Assembly: GCF_900447045.1 (NCBI RefSeq) | Contig: NZ_UAWH01000014.1 | Coordinates: 618,501-682,500, forward strand | Direction of reading: 5' to 3' | DNA length: 64,000 nucleotides | DNA from: Clostridium paraputrificum | GTDB taxonomy: Bacteria; Bacillota; Clostridia; Clostridiales; Clostridiaceae | In this document: piece by piece, positions 46,073 to 55,596 of the stretch | Numbering within the stretch: the stretch's first letter is position 1 | Layout of the letters: each line of letters starts with the position of its first letter | Notes under the pieces: generated by a model | What the model was told of the DNA's origin: nothing | What the model saw: only the letters and a program-made list of their open reading frames with translations | The model's database searches: none | Position numbers and translations under genes: made by a program

Positions 46073-47266
46073 ATGAATTATTCAAAAAAGGCTATGAACA
46101 TAACTCCATCAATAACCCTTGCAATTACTGCCAAAGCTAAAGAGCTTAAGGGGGCAGGAGTTGATGTTGTAAGTTTTGGGGCAGGAGAACCAGATTTTAA
46201 CACACCTAAAAATATAATGGAGGCAGCTATCAAGTCTATGGAAGAAGGAAAAACAAAATATACTCCTACTTCTGGAATAATAGAGTTAAGAGAGGCAATA
46301 TGTAAAAAACTTAAAGAGGACAATAATTTGCACTATAATTCTAATCAGATAATTGTTTCTACAGGAGCAAAACAATGTTTGGCAGATGCTTTTATGGCTA
46401 TATTAAATCCAGGAGACGAGGTTATAGTACCGATTCCATATTGGGTAAGCTATCCTGAATTGATAAAACTTGCTGATGGGATGCCTGTTTTTGTTGAAGG
46501 TAAAGAGGAAAATGATTATAAATATACTTTAGAATCTTTAAATAAAGTAGTTAATAATAATACCAAGGCAATTATTATAAATAGTCCTAACAATCCAACA
46601 GGAACTGTTTATTCTATAGAAGAGCTAAAAGAGATAGCTGAGTTTGCCAAAAAGCATGATTTAATAATTATATCTGATGAAATATATGAGAAGTTAATAT
46701 ATGATGGTAAAAAACATGTTAGTGTAGCTTCTCTTTCAGAAGACGCTTACAATAGGACAATAGTTATTAATGGCTTTTCTAAATCTTACGCGATGACTGG
46801 ATGGAGATTAGGTTATGCAGCAGGAAACGCAGAAGTGATTAAGTTAATGACTAGTGTTCAAAGTCATGTTACTTCTAATGCTAATTCAATAGCTCAATAT
46901 GCAGGAGTGGAAGCTCTAAATGGGCCAAAAGATGAAATTGAAAAAATGGTTGGGAAGTTTGAAGAGAGAAGAAACTTAATGATAGATAGAATTAAAAATA
47001 TCACTGGATTGAGTGTTATTAGACCTGAAGGTGCGTTCTATGTAATGATTAATTTGGAAAATTATCTAGGAAAGAGTATAAATGAGAATGTTATTAATAA
47101 CTCAGTAGATTTCTCAAGAGAACTTTTAGAACATGAAAAGGTTGCTGTTATACCAGGATCTGCTTTTGGGTTAGACAAGTATATTAGATTGTCTTATGCG
47201 ACTTCAGAAGAATTAATATTAAAAGGTTTGGACAGAATTGAAAGTTTCTTAAATAAGTTAAAGTAA
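46073..47266 (+). CDS. Pyridoxal phosphate-dependent aspartate aminotransferase (class I)
   Basis: A 397-residue fold-type I aminotransferase of the aspartate aminotransferase Ib group. It shows FGAGEPDFNTPKNI, YTPTSGIIELREAI, IINSPNNPTGTVYS, the PLP lysine in SKSYAMTGWRLGYAAG and RLSYATSEE near the end. It would move an amino group between aspartate (or a related amino acid) and 2-oxoglutarate. GGAGG precedes the ATG. Aspartate is the likeliest substrate but related enzymes accept prephenate or aromatic acids. Confidence 0.92.
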   Translation: MNYSKKAMNITPSITLAITAKAKELKGAGVDVVSFGAGEPDFNTPKNIMEAAIKSMEEGKTKYTPTSGIIELREAICKKLKEDNNLHYNSNQIIVSTGAKQCLADAFMAILNPGDEVIVPIPYWVSYPELIKLADGMPVFVEGKEENDYKYTLESLNKVVNNNTKAIIINSPNNPTGTVYSIEELKEIAEFAKKHDLIIISDEIYEKLIYDGKKHVSVASLSEDAYNRTIVINGFSKSYAMTGWRLGYAAGNAEVIKLMTSVQSHVTSNANSIAQYAGVEALNGPKDEIEKMVGKFEERRNLMIDRIKNITGLSVIRPEGAFYVMINLENYLGKSINENVINNSVDFSRELLEHEKVAVIPGSAFGLDKYIRLSYATSEELILKGLDRIESFLNKLK

Positions 47267-47296
47267 AGAGGTGGCTATGCCACCTTTTATTTTTTT
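47266..47296 (+). terminator. Rho-independent terminator
   Basis: AGGTGGC / GCCACCT stem with a TAT loop followed by TTTATTTTTT. Confidence 0.9.
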
Positions 47297-47341
47297 GAAT
47301 AGATATTATATAATAAATACAAAGATAAGTGGAGGAATAAA

Positions 47342-47980
47342 ATGAAAAAGTTAGCTATATTTGATATTGATTATACTATTACAAAGAAAGAAACATTAAT
47401 GGAGTTTTATAAGTATTCTTTAGAAGAAGATATAAAAAATATTAGATTTTTACCAAGAGCTTTATATAGTGGTTTAATGTATGGCATAGGTATATATGAT
47501 GAGAGAAGGGTTAAGGAGTGCTTTTTAAAGTTTATTGATAATATTGAAGAAGAAAAATTACAAGAATTAGTTAAAAGATTTTATAAGAACAGGTTAAGTA
47601 AAATATTATATAAAGATGCAGTAGATATGATGTATAAATTAAAAAAGGAAGGTTATGATATTTATTTAATATCTGCATCTCCTGAGTTTTATATAAATGA
47701 GTTTTATAACATTGATGTTGTAGATAAGGTTATTGGAACGAGGTTTGAATTTAAAGAAGGAAAATTTATTAGAAAGATGTTAGGTAACAATTGTAAAGGT
47801 GAAGAAAAGGTAAAAAGGTTGAAGGAAGTTTTATCAAAAGAAAATATTAAAGTGGATTTTAAAAATTCATATATGTTTTCTGATTCTTTATCAGATAAAC
47901 CACTTTTAGATTTGGTTGGAAAACCTTATTTAATTAATTATAAGAAGAAGCATGAGATAGAAATATTAAAATGGATTTAA
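47342..47980 (+). CDS. HAD-IB family hydrolase (SerB-like phosphatase)
   Basis: A 212-residue HAD phosphatase. Motif I is FDIDYTIT (DxDxT, the first Asp being the nucleophile), motif II LISASPEFY, motif III a Lys in KGEEKVKRLKE and motif IV SDSLSDKPLL. The helical cap between residues ~25 and 95 is that of the IB subclass, related to phosphoserine phosphatase and CicA-type lipid phosphatases. GGAGG precedes the ATG. It lies 14 bp ahead of the class IV aminotransferase and shares a transcript. Substrate not determined. Confidence 0.88.
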   Translation: MKKLAIFDIDYTITKKETLMEFYKYSLEEDIKNIRFLPRALYSGLMYGIGIYDERRVKECFLKFIDNIEEEKLQELVKRFYKNRLSKILYKDAVDMMYKLKKEGYDIYLISASPEFYINEFYNIDVVDKVIGTRFEFKEGKFIRKMLGNNCKGEEKVKRLKEVLSKENIKVDFKNSYMFSDSLSDKPLLDLVGKPYLINYKKKHEIEILKWI

Positions 47981-47994
47981 GAGGAGGAGTAAAA

Positions 47995-48798
47995 ATGATT
48001 GAAGCTATTAATGAATATTATATTGATAACGGCAAATTAAGAAAGCTAGAAGAATGGAGAGAAGAAGGGGAAGGAAAACTAATATATGAAGTTATTAGAA
48101 TAATTAATGGGAAACCACTATTTTATAAAGAACATTATGACAGAATGATAAACTCATTTAAATTAAATAACTACAAAAATGATATTACATATGATGAGGT
48201 GTTGAATGATATAAATAATCTAGTAAAATCAAATAACAAGACTTTAGGAAATATAAAAATAATTTTTAATACGAAATCTAATGAATTTAAAATATTTTTT
48301 ATAAAGCATTCTTATCCTACAGACGAAATGTATAAAGAGGGGGTAAAAACAATACTGTATTTTGGAGAAAGAGAAAATCCAAATGCAAAGGTTATTAACA
48401 ACAGTTTTAGAGGAGCAGTAAATAAAGAAATAAAGAAAAATGATGCTCATGAAGCTATTCTTGTTGATAGAAATGGATATATAACAGAAGGTAGTAGATC
48501 AAATATTTTTCTTATAAAAGGTTCTAATGTTTATACATCTAAGGTAGAAGCTGTTTTGCCAGGAGTTACAAGAACAGAGATAATTAAGGTGGCAAAAGAA
48601 AACAGCATTAACATTATAGAGGAAAATATAAGATATACTGATCTAGAAAAATTTGATGTGTTGTTTATTTCGGGAACATCACCTAATATTTTACCAATAA
48701 GAAGAGTAAATGGGTTAGAGTTTGATGTTGAAAATGATTTGTTAAGAAAATTAATGAGGTTATTCGATGAATTAATTTGTAGAAATACACTAAACTAA
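47995..48798 (+). CDS. Aminotransferase class IV (PabC/BCAT-like)
   Basis: A 267-residue fold-type IV PLP enzyme. The ATG at 47995 has AGGAGG 7 bases upstream and is preferred to the in-frame ATG at 47971 inside the previous gene. It shows FYKEHYDRMINSFKL, the lysine region FRGAVNKEIKKNDA, EAILVDRNGYITEGSRSNIF and LPGVTRTEII. The small size favours aminodeoxychorismate lyase (folate pathway) or D-amino acid aminotransferase over branched-chain aminotransferase, but no pabAB genes lie nearby. Class is secure, reaction is not. Confidence 0.85.
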   Translation: MIEAINEYYIDNGKLRKLEEWREEGEGKLIYEVIRIINGKPLFYKEHYDRMINSFKLNNYKNDITYDEVLNDINNLVKSNNKTLGNIKIIFNTKSNEFKIFFIKHSYPTDEMYKEGVKTILYFGERENPNAKVINNSFRGAVNKEIKKNDAHEAILVDRNGYITEGSRSNIFLIKGSNVYTSKVEAVLPGVTRTEIIKVAKENSINIIEENIRYTDLEKFDVLFISGTSPNILPIRRVNGLEFDVENDLLRKLMRLFDELICRNTLN

Positions 48799-48814
48799 AT
48801 AAATTTTCATATAT

Positions 48815-48842
48815 TTTACAAACTATTCTTATATGATATACT
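48815..48842 (+). promoter_or_regulatory. Sigma-A type promoter ahead of the chemotaxis block
   Basis: TTTACA (-35), 16-base spacer, TATACT (-10), 31 bp before the fapA start. No terminator is visible after the preceding gene, so read-through from it is possible. Confidence 0.6.
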
Positions 48843-48872
48843 TAATAAAGGGGAAAATGGGAGATGGTGTAT

Positions 48873-50771
48873 ATGAATTGTAACTTTATAGGAAAAAACC
48901 TAGAAGAATGTTTATGTGAAGCAGAAAGGCAATTATCTATCCCAAGGAATAAACTTGTATATAAGATAATAAAGGAAGAAAATGGTATATTTAGGAAACG
49001 CTGTGAAATAAAAGTTATAGAGAAAAGTAAGAATCAAGATAAGAGTAGTAATTCAATAGATATAGTGGATAATAAAATACTTATAAAGGATAAGCAGAAT
49101 AAGTTTAATTTAGATTTTGAGGAAGATATAGAGTTATATGTTAATGGTGAAAGAGCAGTATCTGGTGTAGAAGTTACTTTTGAAGATGCTATAACCTTTA
49201 AGTTAGAAGGAGTAAAAGCAAAAAGAGAACTAAAAATAGACACATCAGATAAGGTTCAAGCTAAAATATATATTTTATATACTCCAGAATATAAACCTGT
49301 TTTAAAGTACGAAAAGACTTTAGGTAGAATTAAACTGAAAAAGGATTTTGATACTGGAGAGCTTCCGCCTAAATACACTAAAGAAGAGATATTAGAAGTG
49401 TTGTCTTTAAAGCAAATAACCTATGGTATTGATGAAGGTGTTATTGCAAAAGCAGTAGAGATGAGCGAAGTGAATGGAGAATTAATAGCTAAGGGAGTTA
49501 ATGCTCAAAATGATGAAAATGATAAGATAAAAACATATTTCGATAGTATAAAGAAAAATGTAGATGAAAATTCTATTGAAAATATTGATTATAAAAATAT
49601 GTACTCCATAGAGAATGTAAAAAGTGGAGATATTATTGCGGAACTTATCATTGGAAAAGTGGGGAAAGATGGAATAGATGTATTTGGCGGAGTTATAAAG
49701 AGGAAAGTTAAGAATAAATTGAAGTTAAGGATCGGTGTTGGGTGTAAGATTGAGGATACTAAGGTGGTAGCAACTACAGAAGGTAGGCCTTCTATAAAGA
49801 ATGGAGTTTTTAATGTTTTTAAAACCTTTGAGACTTCTAAAGATGTTGACATAAAGAGCGGTAATATCGATTTTATTGGTGATGTCAAGATTAATGGAAA
49901 TATAAAAGAAGGTATGAAGGTAACATCAGGTAATAGTGTAGAGGTTAATGGGAATGTAGAGAGGGGAACAATTTCTGCACAAGGTGAAGTGAGGGTGGCA
50001 GGCAGTGTGATTAGTTCTACTATAACTGCAGGAACTAAAGATTTAGATAGGCAGTTATATGTGGATAACTTGAGAAGTTTAAAAAAGGACTTAGAACTGT
50101 TAATCTCTTCAGTTAAACAAATAAAAGAGAATAGTGTTCTTGGTGCTGAAAAAGAAGATGGAGAAATTATTAAATTATTGATTGAAACTAAGTTTAAATC
50201 TGTTATTAGAGTTTCTATTTTAATAATGAGCATATCAAGTAGTATTGGAAATAGTTCTCAATATATATATGACTTTATAAAGGAAAAGATTATTGGATTA
50301 GGTCCTTTAAAAATTAAGTTTGCAAATGAGTTATACGATTTTATTAGATATATAGAAGATGAAGTTAAAGTTAATGAGTTGGAAACAATAATACCAGTAA
50401 ATATATATGTAGGATATTGTCAGGATGGAAAAATAGAGTCAAGCGGGAAAGTAATAATTAATGGTAAAGGTATGTATACATCAGAAATAACAGCTAAAGA
50501 TGGTATAGAAGTATTATCAAAAGGGGCTGTTGTTAGGGGAGGAACTTTAAAGGCTAACAATTATATTAAGGTTAGTACTGTGGGAAGTAATGCAGGTGTT
50601 AGTACTATTTTACATACTTCTAAAAATGGAAGAATAGAAGCAGAGGTGGCTTATCAAAATACAGTTTTCTGTTTTGAAGAAAGACAATATATATTAGAAG
50701 TTCATTCAAAAAACATAAAAGCCTATCTAGATAAAGATGGCCAAATAGTTGTAGAAAAGTTTGTATTTTAG
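48873..50771 (+). CDS. FapA family protein (DUF342, flagellar assembly protein A)
   Basis: A 632-residue protein that opens the motility locus. Residues ~1-50 (FIGKNLEECLCEAERQLSIP) form a Jag-N-like domain; residues ~150-600 are the DUF342/FapA region, with right-handed beta-helix turns such as DVKINGNIKEGMKVTSGNSV and NGNVERGTISAQGEVRVAG, interrupted by a helical segment ~400-490. The ATG at 48873, 9 bases after GGGAG, is preferred to one at 48864 that abuts it. FapA-like proteins are tied to polar flagellum assembly or envelope organisation. It is 9 bp upstream of cheW. Confidence 0.85.
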   Translation: MNCNFIGKNLEECLCEAERQLSIPRNKLVYKIIKEENGIFRKRCEIKVIEKSKNQDKSSNSIDIVDNKILIKDKQNKFNLDFEEDIELYVNGERAVSGVEVTFEDAITFKLEGVKAKRELKIDTSDKVQAKIYILYTPEYKPVLKYEKTLGRIKLKKDFDTGELPPKYTKEEILEVLSLKQITYGIDEGVIAKAVEMSEVNGELIAKGVNAQNDENDKIKTYFDSIKKNVDENSIENIDYKNMYSIENVKSGDIIAELIIGKVGKDGIDVFGGVIKRKVKNKLKLRIGVGCKIEDTKVVATTEGRPSIKNGVFNVFKTFETSKDVDIKSGNIDFIGDVKINGNIKEGMKVTSGNSVEVNGNVERGTISAQGEVRVAGSVISSTITAGTKDLDRQLYVDNLRSLKKDLELLISSVKQIKENSVLGAEKEDGEIIKLLIETKFKSVIRVSILIMSISSSIGNSSQYIYDFIKEKIIGLGPLKIKFANELYDFIRYIEDEVKVNELETIIPVNIYVGYCQDGKIESSGKVIINGKGMYTSEITAKDGIEVLSKGAVVRGGTLKANNYIKVSTVGSNAGVSTILHTSKNGRIEAEVAYQNTVFCFEERQYILEVHSKNIKAYLDKDGQIVVEKFVF

Positions 50772-50780
50772 GAGGAATGT

Positions 50781-51233
50781 ATGGAAAAGATAGAAAATAA
50801 AATGCTAATATTTAGGCTAGGAGAAGAGTGTTATTCTGCTTATATTAGTGAAATAGAAAGAATTTTAGAGTATACTGAAGCCGTACAGATTCCTGATGCA
50901 CCAAGCTTTGTTGAAGGGGTAATTAATTATGAAGGGCATGTTATGCCTGTCATAAATTTATGCAAAAAGTTTAAATTGGATTGTTGTAATAATAATTGTA
51001 AAGACTTTAAGATTATTGTAGTAAAAAGAGAGAATAGAAAATTTGGTGTCATTGTAAATAACGTATATGAGGTTTCCAGTGTTTGTGATGAAATGTTGGA
51101 AAAGGTGCCATCCATAACTTTATCGGAAAACAATAATTATATAAAAGGGTTAGTTAAGGTTGATAGTAAAATAATAATTCTTTTAGATATGGAAAGTCTT
51201 TTGTCAAAAGAAGATATTGATCAAATATTTTAG
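50781..51233 (+). CDS. cheW: Chemotaxis coupling protein CheW (first copy)
   Basis: A 150-residue CheW that links chemoreceptors to the CheA kinase. It has the two SH3-like beta barrels, with FRLGEECYSAYISEIERILE, GVINYEGHVMPVINLCKKF and KFGVIVNNVYEVSSV. There is a Cys cluster (CKKFKLDCCNNNCKD) in a loop, unusual for CheW. AGGAGG precedes the ATG. It lies between fapA and cheD. A second, shorter CheW lies downstream of cheY. Confidence 0.9.
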   Translation: MEKIENKMLIFRLGEECYSAYISEIERILEYTEAVQIPDAPSFVEGVINYEGHVMPVINLCKKFKLDCCNNNCKDFKIIVVKRENRKFGVIVNNVYEVSSVCDEMLEKVPSITLSENNNYIKGLVKVDSKIIILLDMESLLSKEDIDQIF

Positions 51234-51241
51234 GGGGAATT

Positions 51242-51730
51242 ATGGAGTATACTGAAGTTAAAGTAGGAATATCAGATTTGAATGTAGTTCTTCCTCCTCA
51301 GAAAATTATAACTATAGGATTAGGGTCTTGTGTTGGAATTGGGCTTTATGATGCAGATTCAAAGGTGGCAGGATTAGCGCATATAATGTTGCCAGATAGT
51401 ACTCAATTTAGGAATGTTACACAACCTTTAAAATTTGCAGATTTAGCCATACCAATATTGATAGAAAAAATGGTATCAAAAGGATGTAAAAGAAAAAATA
51501 TAGTTGCTAAAATTGCAGGTGGAGCATCTATGTTTAACTTTAGTGATAAAAATATGATTAGTGATATTGGTAAAAGAAATACAGAAGCAGTAAAACAGTC
51601 ATTAAGATCACATGAAATACCTATAGTGGCTGAAGAGACTGGAGGAAACAAAGGAAGAACTATGATAATAGATTCTAGTAATGGAGAGGTTACAATTAGA
51701 GTTGTAGGAAAAGGAATATTAACTCTATAA
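51242..51730 (+). CDS. cheD: Chemoreceptor glutamine deamidase CheD
   Basis: A 162-residue CheD that deamidates receptor glutamines and binds CheC. The catalytic Cys is in GLGSCVGIGLYD, the His in AHIMLPDS, and KIAGGASMF plus ETGGNKGRT are conserved. GGGGGA precedes the ATG; the gap after cheW is 8 bp. With CheC downstream, the B. subtilis-type adaptation loop is present. Confidence 0.95.
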   Translation: MEYTEVKVGISDLNVVLPPQKIITIGLGSCVGIGLYDADSKVAGLAHIMLPDSTQFRNVTQPLKFADLAIPILIEKMVSKGCKRKNIVAKIAGGASMFNFSDKNMISDIGKRNTEAVKQSLRSHEIPIVAEETGGNKGRTMIIDSSNGEVTIRVVGKGILTL

Positions 51731-51803
51731 AATACATAAATTTTGTGAAGTCTTTAGTTGATTAAAATTAAAGATGAACTTAGAGAGGAAGATAAAAAGT
51801 ATT

Positions 51804-52571
51804 ATGGAATTTAATGATTTTCATAAGTGGGTTCATAGAGAGTATGGGATGAATTTATCTGCTTATAAGTCAGAACAGCTAAATAGAAGAATATCTAGTC
51901 TTATGGGAAGATTAGATATTTCAAGTTTAGAGGAGTATAGAAAAATAATAGTTAGTGATAGCGAGCAAAGAGAGAGGTTTTTTGATTTTATAACGATAAA
52001 TGTAACTGAGTTTTTTAGAAATCCTGAGCTTTTTAAGGAGTTAGAACAGATAATAAAAAAGTCATTAATACATAAAAATGAAAGCTTAAAAATATGGAGT
52101 GCTGCTTGCTCCATCGGTTGTGAACCCTATAGCTTAGCAATAATGTTAGACAAGTTATCCGTTAAAAATAATGTGAAAATAATTGCTACAGATATAGATA
52201 GAAATGCATTAGCTAAGGCTGAAAAAGGAGTTTATACACTAGATGAAATTAAAAATGTAAAAAAAGAAGATTTAGATAAATATTTTGAAAAAATAGACGA
52301 TAATTATTGTGTTGGTAAAAACATAAAATCAATGGTCACTTTCAGAAAGCATGATTTAATAACAGAAAAGTATGAGGGTGGGTTTGATTTAATTGTATGT
52401 AGAAATGTAGTTATTTACTTTAAAAGTGATGCTAAGATGGAAGTGTATAGTAAGTTGGCAGGTGCTTTAAATAAAGGTGGTTTTTTATTTGTAGGAGGTA
52501 CAGAAAGTATATATGACTATAAAAAAGTTGGCTTAGAACGAGTTTCTACATTTATTTATAAAAAGCTATAG
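51804..52571 (+). CDS. cheR: Chemotaxis protein methyltransferase CheR
   Basis: A 255-residue SAM-dependent methyltransferase that methylates receptor glutamates. The N-domain begins MEFNDFHKWVHREYGMNLS, and the SAM domain has WSAACSIGCEPYSLA, ATDIDRNAL and DLIVCRNVVIYF. I start at 51804, where GAGAGGAAG lies 12 bases upstream and the N-terminus matches other CheR; an ATG at 51774 has no ribosome site. CheB, the demethylating partner, is not encoded in this window. Confidence 0.92.
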   Translation: MEFNDFHKWVHREYGMNLSAYKSEQLNRRISSLMGRLDISSLEEYRKIIVSDSEQRERFFDFITINVTEFFRNPELFKELEQIIKKSLIHKNESLKIWSAACSIGCEPYSLAIMLDKLSVKNNVKIIATDIDRNALAKAEKGVYTLDEIKNVKKEDLDKYFEKIDDNYCVGKNIKSMVTFRKHDLITEKYEGGFDLIVCRNVVIYFKSDAKMEVYSKLAGALNKGGFLFVGGTESIYDYKKVGLERVSTFIYKKL

Positions 52572-52584
52572 AGGGGGTATATGA

Positions 52585-54570
52585 ATGGATACATCGCAAT
52601 ATATGAATATGTTCTTAGAAGAATCCATGGATAATCTTCAAACATTAAATGAATCATTATTAGAATTAGAAAAAAATCCTAATGATGTTGATAAGGTAAA
52701 TGAAATATTTAGAGTGGCCCATACAATTAAGGGAATGGCTGCAACAATGGGGTTTACGGATATAGCTGAATTAACTCATAAGATGGAAGATGTTTTATCA
52801 AAGTTCAGAGATGGTCAGTTAAATGTTACTCAAGAGGTTGTTACAGTTCTCTTTGATTGTTTAGATACATTAGAAAGAATGGTAAGTAATATTGAAGAAG
52901 GGACAGATTCTAGTGTAGATATAGAGCCAATAATAAAATCTTTACATAATATTTCTCAGGTGAATGATGTAGATGGAAGTCAAGAAGTAGAAAGTTTAGT
53001 TACATTAGAAAAAGATAATTGTAGTATGGAACTAAATGATTATGATATGTCAATAATAAAGCAAGCCCAAGAAAAAGATTTTAATGCTATAGAGTTAAGT
53101 ATAACATTAAGTGAAAATACGTTATTAAAATCTGCTAGAGCCTTTTTAATTGTAAAGGATTTAGAGGAAATTGGTGAAATAATTAAATCTAAACCATCTA
53201 CAGAAGATATAGAAAATGAGGACTTTGAGCTTCAATTAGACTTCGTTTTAATTACTACAAGCTCAGAGGATGAAGTTAAAAAGTTAGTTGAAAATATTTC
53301 TGAAGTTAGAATGGTTGAGACTAAATTAATAGAGTTTCAAAAGATAGAGGAGAGCGCAGTTAAGCCAAAAGAGGTTAAACTGGAACCAAAAGAGGTTACT
53401 GAAGAGAAGAAAAAAAGTGTAAAAAAAGAAGGGTATAAGAAATCACATCAATCAGTAAGAGTTGATCTAGAGAGAATAGATAAACTTATGAATATGGTTT
53501 CTGAATTAGTTATATATAGGACAAGACTTGAACAAATAGTAGTAGACCATAAATCATCTGATTTAACAGAAACTTTGGAGCAAGTTGGAAGAACAACTAC
53601 AGATCTTCAAGATTTAGTTATGAAAATTAGAATGCTTCCTTTAGATACTGTATTTAATAGATTCCCAAGAATGATTAGGGATATATCAGTAGAATTAAAT
53701 AAGGAAATTAATTTTGTTATTGAAGGCGCTGAAACAGAACTAGATAGAACTGTTATAGATGAAATTGGGGAACCACTAATACACTTATTAAGAAATGCAG
53801 CAGATCATGGAATTGAAACTAAAGAAGAAAGAATAGCTAAAGGAAAACCTGCAGTAGGTACAATTAAGCTTGTTGCATATCAAGAAGGAACAAAAGCTTT
53901 AATAAAAGTAATAGATGATGGCGCAGGAATAAATGTTGAAAAAGTAAAAGCTAAAGCTGAAAAAGTTGGTATTAACACAGAAGGATTAAGTGATGACGAG
54001 ATTAAAAATTTAATCTTTGCACAAGGGTTCAGTACTAATGAAGTTGTTACAGATATATCAGGTAGAGGAGTAGGAATGGATGTTGTTAGGGCAAAAGTTT
54101 CAGCTCTTGGAGGAACTGTAGATCTAATTAGTGAAGAAGGTAAAGGGTCAACATTTGTAATTAGGTTGCCGCTTACATTGCAAATAATACAAGCTTTATT
54201 GGTTAATGTTGGTAATGAAACTTTAGCAATTTCTCTAGGATTTATAGATAGGGTTATTGATTATAAGAAAGATAATATTAAAAAGAGTAATGGTAAAGAA
54301 GTAATTATATATAGAGATGATGTAATACCATTAGTTAGATTAAATGAAAGATTAAATATAGAATCTGTAGATACAGAGAAAAAGTTTGTAATTATTGTTA
54401 AGGTTGGTGAAAAGACTATTGGACTTCTTGTTGATTCGTTAATGGGACAACAAGAGATAGTAATTAAGCCATTAGGCAATACATTGAGTTCTTTAAAAGA
54501 GTATATAGGTGCAACTATATTAGGTAATGGATTAGTTACATTAATACTTGATGTAGGAGCCTTAATATAA
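52585..54570 (+). CDS. cheA: Chemotaxis histidine kinase CheA
   Basis: A 661-residue cytoplasmic kinase that receives receptor signals and phosphorylates CheY. P1: phospho-acceptor His46 in VAHTIKGMAATMGF. P2: ~180-250, the CheY-binding domain. P3: RIDKLMNMVSELVIYRTRL dimer helices. P4: N box HLLRNAADHGIE, G1 DDGAGI, GRGVGMDVV and GKGSTFVIRLPLT. P5: CheW-like end with QQEIVIKPLG. Full length. GAGGGGG precedes the ATG. It is 13 bp after cheR. Confidence 0.97.
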   Translation: MDTSQYMNMFLEESMDNLQTLNESLLELEKNPNDVDKVNEIFRVAHTIKGMAATMGFTDIAELTHKMEDVLSKFRDGQLNVTQEVVTVLFDCLDTLERMVSNIEEGTDSSVDIEPIIKSLHNISQVNDVDGSQEVESLVTLEKDNCSMELNDYDMSIIKQAQEKDFNAIELSITLSENTLLKSARAFLIVKDLEEIGEIIKSKPSTEDIENEDFELQLDFVLITTSSEDEVKKLVENISEVRMVETKLIEFQKIEESAVKPKEVKLEPKEVTEEKKKSVKKEGYKKSHQSVRVDLERIDKLMNMVSELVIYRTRLEQIVVDHKSSDLTETLEQVGRTTTDLQDLVMKIRMLPLDTVFNRFPRMIRDISVELNKEINFVIEGAETELDRTVIDEIGEPLIHLLRNAADHGIETKEERIAKGKPAVGTIKLVAYQEGTKALIKVIDDGAGINVEKVKAKAEKVGINTEGLSDDEIKNLIFAQGFSTNEVVTDISGRGVGMDVVRAKVSALGGTVDLISEEGKGSTFVIRLPLTLQIIQALLVNVGNETLAISLGFIDRVIDYKKDNIKKSNGKEVIIYRDDVIPLVRLNERLNIESVDTEKKFVIIVKVGEKTIGLLVDSLMGQQEIVIKPLGNTLSSLKEYIGATILGNGLVTLILDVGALI

Positions 54571-54591
54571 AAAAATATTAGGAGGTATGTA

Positions 54592-55191
54592 ATGGATCTT
54601 GATAATTTGAGCAATATACAGCTTGATGCATTAAAAGAAGTTTCTAATATAGGAGCAGGAAATGCAGCAACTGCATTATCAATGATGCTTGGAAAAAAGA
54701 TTGACATGACTGTACCTTCAGTTAATATGATAAAATTAAGTGAAATGTATAATGATGAAGCAGAATCATTGGTCTGTGGAATCGTAGTTAGAGTACTTGG
54801 AGATATTCAAGGAAATATATTAATTATTTTTAAAGACAGTGTAGCTCACGATATTGTAGAAATGTTAACTGGAGTTAGAGAAAATGAGTTGTCAGACTTA
54901 GGTGATTCAGCACTATGTGAAATAGGAAATATTCTTTCTGGATCATATATGAATGCTATAACGCAATTCACTGGATTATGTGTTATACCATCAGTACCAG
55001 CAGTAGCTCATGATATGTTGGGAGCAATATTAGCAACAACTTTCGTAGAGTCTGGTCAGTATGACGAAAATATATTAGATATAGAAACAGTATTTTCAGA
55101 TGAATTAAATAGTAATATAGGAGCACATTTTTATTACATACCTGTTCCTGGTTCATTTGAAAAGATATTAAAATCAATTGGAGTATATTAA
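54592..55191 (+). CDS. cheC: CheY-P phosphatase CheC
   Basis: A 199-residue CheC. Both phosphatase motifs (D/S-x3-E-x2-N) are intact: LDALKEVSNIGAGNAATAL near the N-terminus and SALCEIGNILSGSYMNAI near residue 105. CheC dephosphorylates CheY-P and is stimulated by CheD, which is encoded in the same operon. AGGAGG precedes the ATG. Confidence 0.95.
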   Translation: MDLDNLSNIQLDALKEVSNIGAGNAATALSMMLGKKIDMTVPSVNMIKLSEMYNDEAESLVCGIVVRVLGDIQGNILIIFKDSVAHDIVEMLTGVRENELSDLGDSALCEIGNILSGSYMNAITQFTGLCVIPSVPAVAHDMLGAILATTFVESGQYDENILDIETVFSDELNSNIGAHFYYIPVPGSFEKILKSIGVY

Positions 55192-55207
55192 TTTGGAGGT
55201 TAAAGAT

Positions 55208-55570
55208 ATGGCGAATAAAGTATTAATAGTTGATGATGCAGCTTTTATGAGAATGATGATAAAGGATATTTTAGAGAAAAATGGATATGATGTTATTGGT
55301 GAGGCTAGTAATGGATTAGTAGCAGTAGACTTATATAAAAAGGAAAAACCAGATGTTGTTACTATGGATATAACAATGCCAGATATGGATGGTATTGAAG
55401 CTGTTAAGCAAATAAGAGCATTTGATCCTAATGCAAAGATTATAATGTGTTCAGCTATGGGACAACAATCAATGGTAATGGATGCTATCAAATCAGGAGC
55501 AAAAGATTTTATAGTTAAGCCTTTCCAAGCAGATAGAGTACTTGAAGCAATTAAAAAAGTAATAGGCTAA
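55208..55570 (+). CDS. cheY: Chemotaxis response regulator CheY
   Basis: A 120-residue single-domain receiver. The acidic pocket is VDDAAFM (near residue 10), phospho-acceptor Asp in VVTMDITMPDMDG (near 54), the Thr/Ser position in CSAMGQ and Lys in FIVKPFQ. The ATG at 55208 has GGAGG upstream; an in-frame ATG at 55178 lies inside cheC. Phosphorylated CheY binds FliM and FliY encoded just downstream. Confidence 0.96.
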   Translation: MANKVLIVDDAAFMRMMIKDILEKNGYDVIGEASNGLVAVDLYKKEKPDVVTMDITMPDMDGIEAVKQIRAFDPNAKIIMCSAMGQQSMVMDAIKSGAKDFIVKPFQADRVLEAIKKVIG

Positions 55571-55596
55571 TTATCCTAATTATAGGAGGGATACAA

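Noticed and set aside
49589..50233. 214-codon open frame on the minus strand inside fapA
   Set aside because: Antisense shadow of a well-supported gene, with no ribosome site and an amino-acid composition that mirrors the AT-rich sense strand.
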